A stretch of 64,000 nt of DNA from Halobaculum rubrum. GTDB lineage: Archaea; Halobacteriota; Halobacteria; Halobacteriales; Haloferacaceae. The stretch lies in assembly GCF_019880225.1 (NCBI RefSeq), contig NZ_CP082284.1, forward strand, positions 2,046,001 through 2,110,000. The letters run 5' to 3'. This document shows, in pieces, positions 59,717 through 64,000 of this stretch. The translations under genes and the position numbers were made by a program. Every line of letters begins with the position of its first letter. Within the stretch, counting starts at the first letter, position 1. The notes below the pieces were generated by a model. It had not been told where the DNA came from. It worked only from the letters and a program-made list of their open reading frames with translations, and made no database searches.

Positions 59717-61162
59717 TCACTCCCCTTCGTCGCGGAGGGCTTGTGGGATCCGGTCCGGGAGGTCCGAGGCGGCGAGGCCGTCGCCGAACTCGTCGGCGGC
59801 CGCGTCGCCCGCGCGACCGTTCGCCCACGCCGCGAGCGCGGCCGCCTGCAGCGGCGACTCGACCTGCGCGGCGAGCGCGCCCGTCACGCCCGCGAGCACG
59901 TCGCCGGTGCCGCCGACGGTCATCCCCGGATTTCCGGTCCGCCCGATCCGGGTGTCCGTCCCGTCGCTGATCACGTCGTAGCGGCCCTTCACGAGGACTG
60001 TGTGGCCCAGATCGCCCGCGAACGCCGTCACGAGGTCGGCGCGCTCTCGCCAGTCGTCGGCGGTCTCGCCGCCCATCCTCAGCAACTCGCCTTGATGGGG
60101 CGTACAGATCAGCTCGGCGTCGGTCTCGACCTCGGGAACGACCTGGAGCGCGTCGGCGTCCACGACCGCGCGGCCGTCGTAGCCGGCGAGGAACTCGGCG
60201 ACGGCGTCGAGCGTCGCGTCGTCGCTACCGAGTCCGGGCCCGAAGACCACGGTGTCCTGGTCGGCCGCGCGGTCGAGCAGGTCGTCAACGTGGCGGGGCG
60301 CGAGGTGGTCGCCGTCGAACGAGCGGACGATGAGATCGGGGCCGTACCCTTGGATCTCGCGGGCGACGGGCTCGGGGCAGGCGACTCGGACGAGGTCGGC
60401 GCCGGCGCGGAGCGCGGCGCGGGCGGCCAGCGCGGGCGCGCCGGTGTAGGGGCCGCCGCCCACGACCAGCACCTCGCCGTTGTCGCCCTTGTGGGAGTCG
60501 GCGTCGCGGCCCAGCGCCAGCAGATCGCCCGGTCCGACCAACGTCTCGGCGGCGTCGGGGATGCCGATGTCCGCGACCGTCACGTCGGCGTCGAGATCCG
60601 CGAGCCCCGGCTTGTCGTCGTGGAAGGTGACGACCGCGTCGGCGTCGACGGCGATGCCGGCGGCCGTCCCCGTATCGGCGTCGACGCCGGACGGTACGTC
60701 CACGGCCACGACGGACACGTCGGCGGCGTTGAGTCGGCGGGCGACGGCCGCCTCCGGCTCTCTGAGCGCGCCGGTCACGCCGGTACCGAGCATCGCGTCG
60801 ACCACGAGGTCCGGGCCGTACTCGTCGAGGTCGAACTCGCGGGAGTCGGTGACGGTTCGGCTCGGGAGGTCGCTTTCGACGAGCGTATCCCAGTTCTCGC
60901 GGGCGATGTCGGTGCGGATCGTCCCCGGTCGGCCCAGCAGGAAGGTCTCGACCTCGAACTCGTCGAGGAAGCGCGCGGCGACCATCGCGTCGCCGCCGTT
61001 GTTCCCGCGGCCGCAGATCAGGAGGACTCGGTCGCCGGGGGCCGCCCGCTCGCGGACCGCGCGGGCGACGGCGTTGCCCGACGACTCCATCAGCTGTTTC
61101 GTCGAGACGCCGAGCGCCGCGGCGTTGCGGTCGACCATCGCCATCCGCTCGGAGGAGATCAT
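59717..61162 (-). CDS. nnr: Bifunctional NAD(P)HX epimerase/dehydratase
   Basis: The protein has 481 residues. The N-terminal epimerase domain (about 1-210) includes LLICGRGNNGGDAMVAARFL and DAMLGTGVTG. The C-terminal ADP-dependent dehydratase (about 225-475) includes HKGDNGEVLVVGGGPYTGAP and GNPGMTVGGTGDVLAGVTGA. Together they repair hydrated NAD(P)H. Its stop is one base from the moaC start. Confidence 0.95.
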   Translation of the reverse strand: MISSERMAMVDRNAAALGVSTKQLMESSGNAVARAVRERAAPGDRVLLICGRGNNGGDAMVAARFLDEFEVETFLLGRPGTIRTDIARENWDTLVESDLPSRTVTDSREFDLDEYGPDLVVDAMLGTGVTGALREPEAAVARRLNAADVSVVAVDVPSGVDADTGTAAGIAVDADAVVTFHDDKPGLADLDADVTVADIGIPDAAETLVGPGDLLALGRDADSHKGDNGEVLVVGGGPYTGAPALAARAALRAGADLVRVACPEPVAREIQGYGPDLIVRSFDGDHLAPRHVDDLLDRAADQDTVVFGPGLGSDDATLDAVAEFLAGYDGRAVVDADALQVVPEVETDAELICTPHQGELLRMGGETADDWRERADLVTAFAGDLGHTVLVKGRYDVISDGTDTRIGRTGNPGMTVGGTGDVLAGVTGALAAQVESPLQAAALAAWANGRAGDAAADEFGDGLAASDLPDRIPQALRDEGE

Positions 61163-61262
61163 GTGTCGACTCCGAGTTCGGCGGGGAGGGGGTAAAGCGC
61201 GGGGGTGGGGCCGGCGTTGGCGACTCCGGCACGGAGGCTGCGGTGTCGGTAGTGTCGGCCGA

Positions 61263-62423
61263 CTACTGCGACTGGCGGTACACGAGGTTGCGCTGTACCT
61301 CGCTGGCGCCCTCGTAGATCACCGGGATGCGCACGTCGCGGTAGACGCGGGCGATCCGGCGCTCCGTCAGGACCGAGCGCCCGCCGTGGAGCTGCATCCC
61401 GCGCTCGGCGCAGTCGACGGCCGTCTCGGTCGACTTGAGCTTCGCCATCGCGGCCCACAGCCCCGCGTTCTCGCCCTCGTGGAGCTTCTCGGCGGCGCGC
61501 CAGTTGAGCGACCGCGCGGCCTCGAACTCGGTGCGCATGTCCGCGAGGTCGTGCTGGACGGACTGGAACTCCGAGATCTTCCGGCTGAACGCCTCGCGGT
61601 CGTGAACGAACTCCCACGCCTCCTCGATGGCCGCCGCGGCGAGGCCGATACCGTGCCCGCCGACGACGACGCGGCCGTGGTTGAAGAAGTCCGCGAGCAT
61701 GTAGAATCCGCCCCCCTCGGCGCCGACGAGGTTCTCTTCGGGGACGAAGCAGTCCTCCATGACGATGTGGCCCTGCTTGGACGCGCGCATCCCCATCTTC
61801 TCGGGGATGTGTTCGGCCTCGTACCCGTCCGAGTCGGTCTCGACGATGAACAGCGAGTAGTTGCCGTAGCGGTCCTCGGAGTCGCCGGTCTTCGCGTAGA
61901 CGGTGAGCCAGTCGCCCTCGACGGCGTTGCCGACCCAGTACTTCTCGCCGGTGATCTCGTAGCCGCCGTCGACCGTCTCGGCCTTCGTCGTCATGCCCGC
62001 GAGGTCCGAGCCCGTCTGCGGCTCCGACACCGCGAGCCCGGAGATCTGATCGCCCTCGGCGACGGGACGGACGTACTCCTCGCACTGCTCGTCGGTGCCG
62101 TAGTCGTAGACGAGCTCGTTGCCAAAGGAAGGGAGCATCATCGTCAGCCCGATGCCGGCGTCCGCGCGGTAGAACTCCTCGGCGATGGCGAGCATCTGGT
62201 AGATATCGAGGCCGCGGCCGCCGTACTCCTCGGGGATGTCCTGTCCGACGAGCCCCGCCTCCTGGCCGGCCTCCAGCACCTCCCACGGGTAGTCGTCGGC
62301 CTCGAAGTGTTCCTGTGCCACCGGCGCGATGTGCTCTTCGGCGAACTCGCGAGCTTCCTGCTTCACATCGCGCGCGTGCTCCGGAACCAGTGACTCGTCC
62401 AGCAGACCGAGGTCCGTGTTCAT
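61263..62423 (-). CDS. Acyl-CoA dehydrogenase (second)
   Basis: The protein has 386 residues. AVSEPQTGSDLAGMTTKAET, EKYWVGNAVEGDWLTVYAKT, FQSVQHDLADMRTE, MQLHGGRSVLTERRIARVYR and catalytic Glu in YEGASEVQRNL are clear. The binding-site residues differ from the first copy at 31630, so it probably has another substrate range. ATG 62423 (an earlier in-frame ATG nine bases upstream is possible). It is downstream of menE. Confidence 0.94.
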   Translation of the reverse strand: MNTDLGLLDESLVPEHARDVKQEAREFAEEHIAPVAQEHFEADDYPWEVLEAGQEAGLVGQDIPEEYGGRGLDIYQMLAIAEEFYRADAGIGLTMMLPSFGNELVYDYGTDEQCEEYVRPVAEGDQISGLAVSEPQTGSDLAGMTTKAETVDGGYEITGEKYWVGNAVEGDWLTVYAKTGDSEDRYGNYSLFIVETDSDGYEAEHIPEKMGMRASKQGHIVMEDCFVPEENLVGAEGGGFYMLADFFNHGRVVVGGHGIGLAAAAIEEAWEFVHDREAFSRKISEFQSVQHDLADMRTEFEAARSLNWRAAEKLHEGENAGLWAAMAKLKSTETAVDCAERGMQLHGGRSVLTERRIARVYRDVRIPVIYEGASEVQRNLVYRQSQ

Positions 62424-62499
62424 AGCTATCATTCGGGAACGCCCGACCATAACGTCGGTGGAACTTCCGACCCGGGAATTCGCGTTTACCGAGGGAGCC

Positions 62500-64000
62500 T
62501 TACTCCTCCTCGTCGTCGAGGTCCTCGTCTCCGTCCCTCCCCTCCGCGTCGTCGACGCCGTCGGCATCGGTAGCACCGTTGGCACCGTCGGCATCGTCGG
62601 CGCCGTCTCCACTGTCCGCGTCGTCCGCGCTGTCCGCACCGTCCCGGTCGGCTTCGGATCGGGCCGTCGTCTCCCCGGCGTCGGTACCCCTACTGGCGTC
62701 GTCCGTCTCGCCAGATTCGCGCTCGGCGTCGCGGGCGCGTTCGAGCCGGTCCCGCACGGCCGGTCGCTCGACGGTGCCGGAGACGGTCCGGGGCAGCTCC
62801 TCGGCGAACGCGATCGTGTGCGGGATCTTGAACCCCGCCAGGCGCTCTCGGCAGAACGATTCGACGGCCGCGGCCGTCAGCGGGTCGTCGGCCGTCTCGG
62901 CCGGCTCGGCGGGGACGACGAGCGCGGCGACGCGCTCGCCCCACTCGTTGTCCGGCAGGCCCGCGACCGCGACGTCGTCGACGCCGGGATGCTCGCGGAT
63001 CGCCGCCGCGACCTCGCCGGGGTCGACGTTCTCGCCGCCGGAGATGATCCGGTCGTCGAGGCGGTTGAGCACGTACACGTAGCCGTCCTCGTCGCGGTAG
63101 CCGACGTCGCCCGTCCGGAGCGCGCCGTCGTCCGTCAACGCGTCGTCGGTCGTCGCCTCGTCGCGGTAGTACCCCGCGGCGATCGACGGTCCGGAAACCA
63201 CGAGTTCCCCCGTCTCGCCCGGCGGGAGCCGCGTCCCGTCCTCGTCGCGGACCGTCACGTCCGTCCACAGCAGCGGCCGACCCACGGTGCCGAGCCGGTC
63301 GAACGCCTCCCGGGGGCGCGCGGTCGCGATCTGGGAGGCCGCCTCGGTCATCCCCCACGAGGGGTGGACCGGAACCGAGAAGTCGCGACAGCGTTCGAGC
63401 AGCGAGTCCGGCGCGGGCGCGCCGCCGAGCAGCACCGCTCGCAGCGAGTCGGGGAGGGTCCCGCGCGCGTCGAGCATCCGCGAGAGCATCGTCGGGACGA
63501 GCGAGACGCCCGTCACGTCGTAGCGCCGGATGTCGTCGACGGCGCCGCCGGCGTCGAACGACTCCCGGAGGACGACGCTCGTCCCGTACAGCGTCGCCCG
63601 GTACAGCGGCATGATCCCGCCGGTGTGGTGCAGCGACAGCGTCGCGAGATAGCGATCGTCGGGGAGCACGCCCAGCCGGAACGCCGAGGCGGTCGCCGAC
63701 GACAGGACGTTCCCCATCGACAGCGGCACGAGCTTCGGACTCCCGGTCGACCCCGACGTGAACAGCATGACGAGGGTGTCCCCGCGTCCCCACCGAACCG
63801 CCGGCACCTCCCCCTCGGGCGCGGCGTCGATGTCGACCACGCGGTCGTCCTCGGGGTCGTCAAGCGAGACGACGGGGACCGGCGAGTCGGTCGACTTCCC
63901 GTCGGCTCCCTCGTCGCCGCCGCGGTCGTCCACACGCGCGGGCTCGAAACCGTCGACAGACCGCCAGCCAGTCGCGTCGTCGTCGTCACCGTCGTTGGCG
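62500..64000 (-). CDS. menE: O-succinylbenzoate-CoA ligase, C-terminal part (start outside window)
   Basis: The frame is open through the right edge, so the N-terminus is missing. Visible are the AMP-binding signature MLFTSGSTGSPKLVPLSMGN, SWGMTEAASQIATA, GELVVSGPSIAAGYYRD, TGDVGYRDEDGYVYVLNRLD and the adenylation-lysine region RTVSGTVERPAVRD, as in MenE of menaquinone synthesis. After the normal end of the family come about 75 residues of Asp/Gly/Ala-rich low-complexity tail (ADDADSGDGADDADGANGAT), an unusual extension. Confidence 0.88.
   Translation of the reverse strand, partial: ANDGDDDDATGWRSVDGFEPARVDDRGGDEGADGKSTDSPVPVVSLDDPEDDRVVDIDAAPEGEVPAVRWGRGDTLVMLFTSGSTGSPKLVPLSMGNVLSSATASAFRLGVLPDDRYLATLSLHHTGGIMPLYRATLYGTSVVLRESFDAGGAVDDIRRYDVTGVSLVPTMLSRMLDARGTLPDSLRAVLLGGAPAPDSLLERCRDFSVPVHPSWGMTEAASQIATARPREAFDRLGTVGRPLLWTDVTVRDEDGTRLPPGETGELVVSGPSIAAGYYRDEATTDDALTDDGALRTGDVGYRDEDGYVYVLNRLDDRIISGGENVDPGEVAAAIREHPGVDDVAVAGLPDNEWGERVAALVVPAEPAETADDPLTAAAVESFCRERLAGFKIPHTIAFAEELPRTVSGTVERPAVRDRLERARDAERESGETDDASRGTDAGETTARSEADRDGADSADDADSGDGADDADGANGATDADGVDDAEGRDGDEDLDDEEE

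Overview
The window is high-GC DNA from an extremely halophilic archaeon (class Halobacteria). Evidence: strongly acidic proteins; leaderless genes with a TATA element 22-32 bases upstream of the start; a tRNA-Trp gene with a 104-base intron; haloarchaeal-only families (DUF5787, DUF5789, DUF5794, DUF5795, DUF5797, HalX response regulator); a sensory rhodopsin/transducer pair; and archaeal informational genes (TFS, aTrm56, RNase P component 4, SBDS). I cannot fix the genus.

Region 1, about 0.65-19.86 kb, is an integrated mobile element whose right edge is the 3' end of tRNA-Trp. At the left edge a minimal catalytic-only tyrosine integrase and a 66-residue winged-helix-like protein run leftward, the arrangement of IntSNJ2-type recombination systems. 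An AbrB-like gene diverges from a large rightward operon (1981-15237) across a switch region holding several palindromes and one long symmetric inverted repeat. The operon has 22 reading frames, nearly all overlapping the next by 4-8 bases. It encodes three large exported, membrane-anchored proteins (505, 565 and 1024 residues), one P-loop ATPase, a 301-residue soluble protein, an HhH protein and about a dozen small membrane proteins. I see no double-jelly-roll or HK97-type capsid protein, portal or terminase. The set fits a lipid-enveloped pleomorphic particle or an infectious membrane vesicle (pleolipovirus-like or pR1SE-plasmid-vesicle-like), but I cannot place it in a known family. A homing-type HNH gene and a hairpin cluster separate this operon from a convergent leftward operon (19836-16254). 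That operon encodes four small zinc-finger proteins, a DUF6884 protein and a 739-residue zinc-finger/winged-helix protein that is the best candidate replication initiator.

Region 2, about 20.1-45.5 kb, is chromosomal: DUF5795/DUF5794, guaB, a HalX response regulator, an aminotransferase with an Lrp regulator, small membrane and RNA-binding proteins, a VapBC toxin-antitoxin pair, squalene synthase, acyl-CoA dehydrogenase, a YhbY-MscS pair and RNase P component 4. It continues with an MFS transporter divergent from an RHH regulator, a MutS-type ATPase, sensory rhodopsin I with its transducer, DUF2797, two nucleotide-sugar/short-chain dehydrogenases, aTrm56, TFS and DUF5789.

Region 3, about 45.7-50.1 kb, is a run of sensor kinase genes in decay. 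Between two of them lies an IS200/IS605-like remnant. The upstream LOV-domain kinase has lost its ATPase domain at one edge, and the downstream 7TM kinase has lost its first helix at the other and has a degenerate ATP site.

Region 4, about 50.4-64 kb, is again ordinary chromosome: enoyl-CoA hydratase, DUF5797, DUF5787, Nudix hydrolase, an S10-like protein, riboflavin reductase, thioredoxin, inositol monophosphatase, a 47-residue CxxC microprotein, HflX, FUN14, SBDS, MoaC, Nnr, a second acyl-CoA dehydrogenase and the C-terminal part of MenE running off the right edge.
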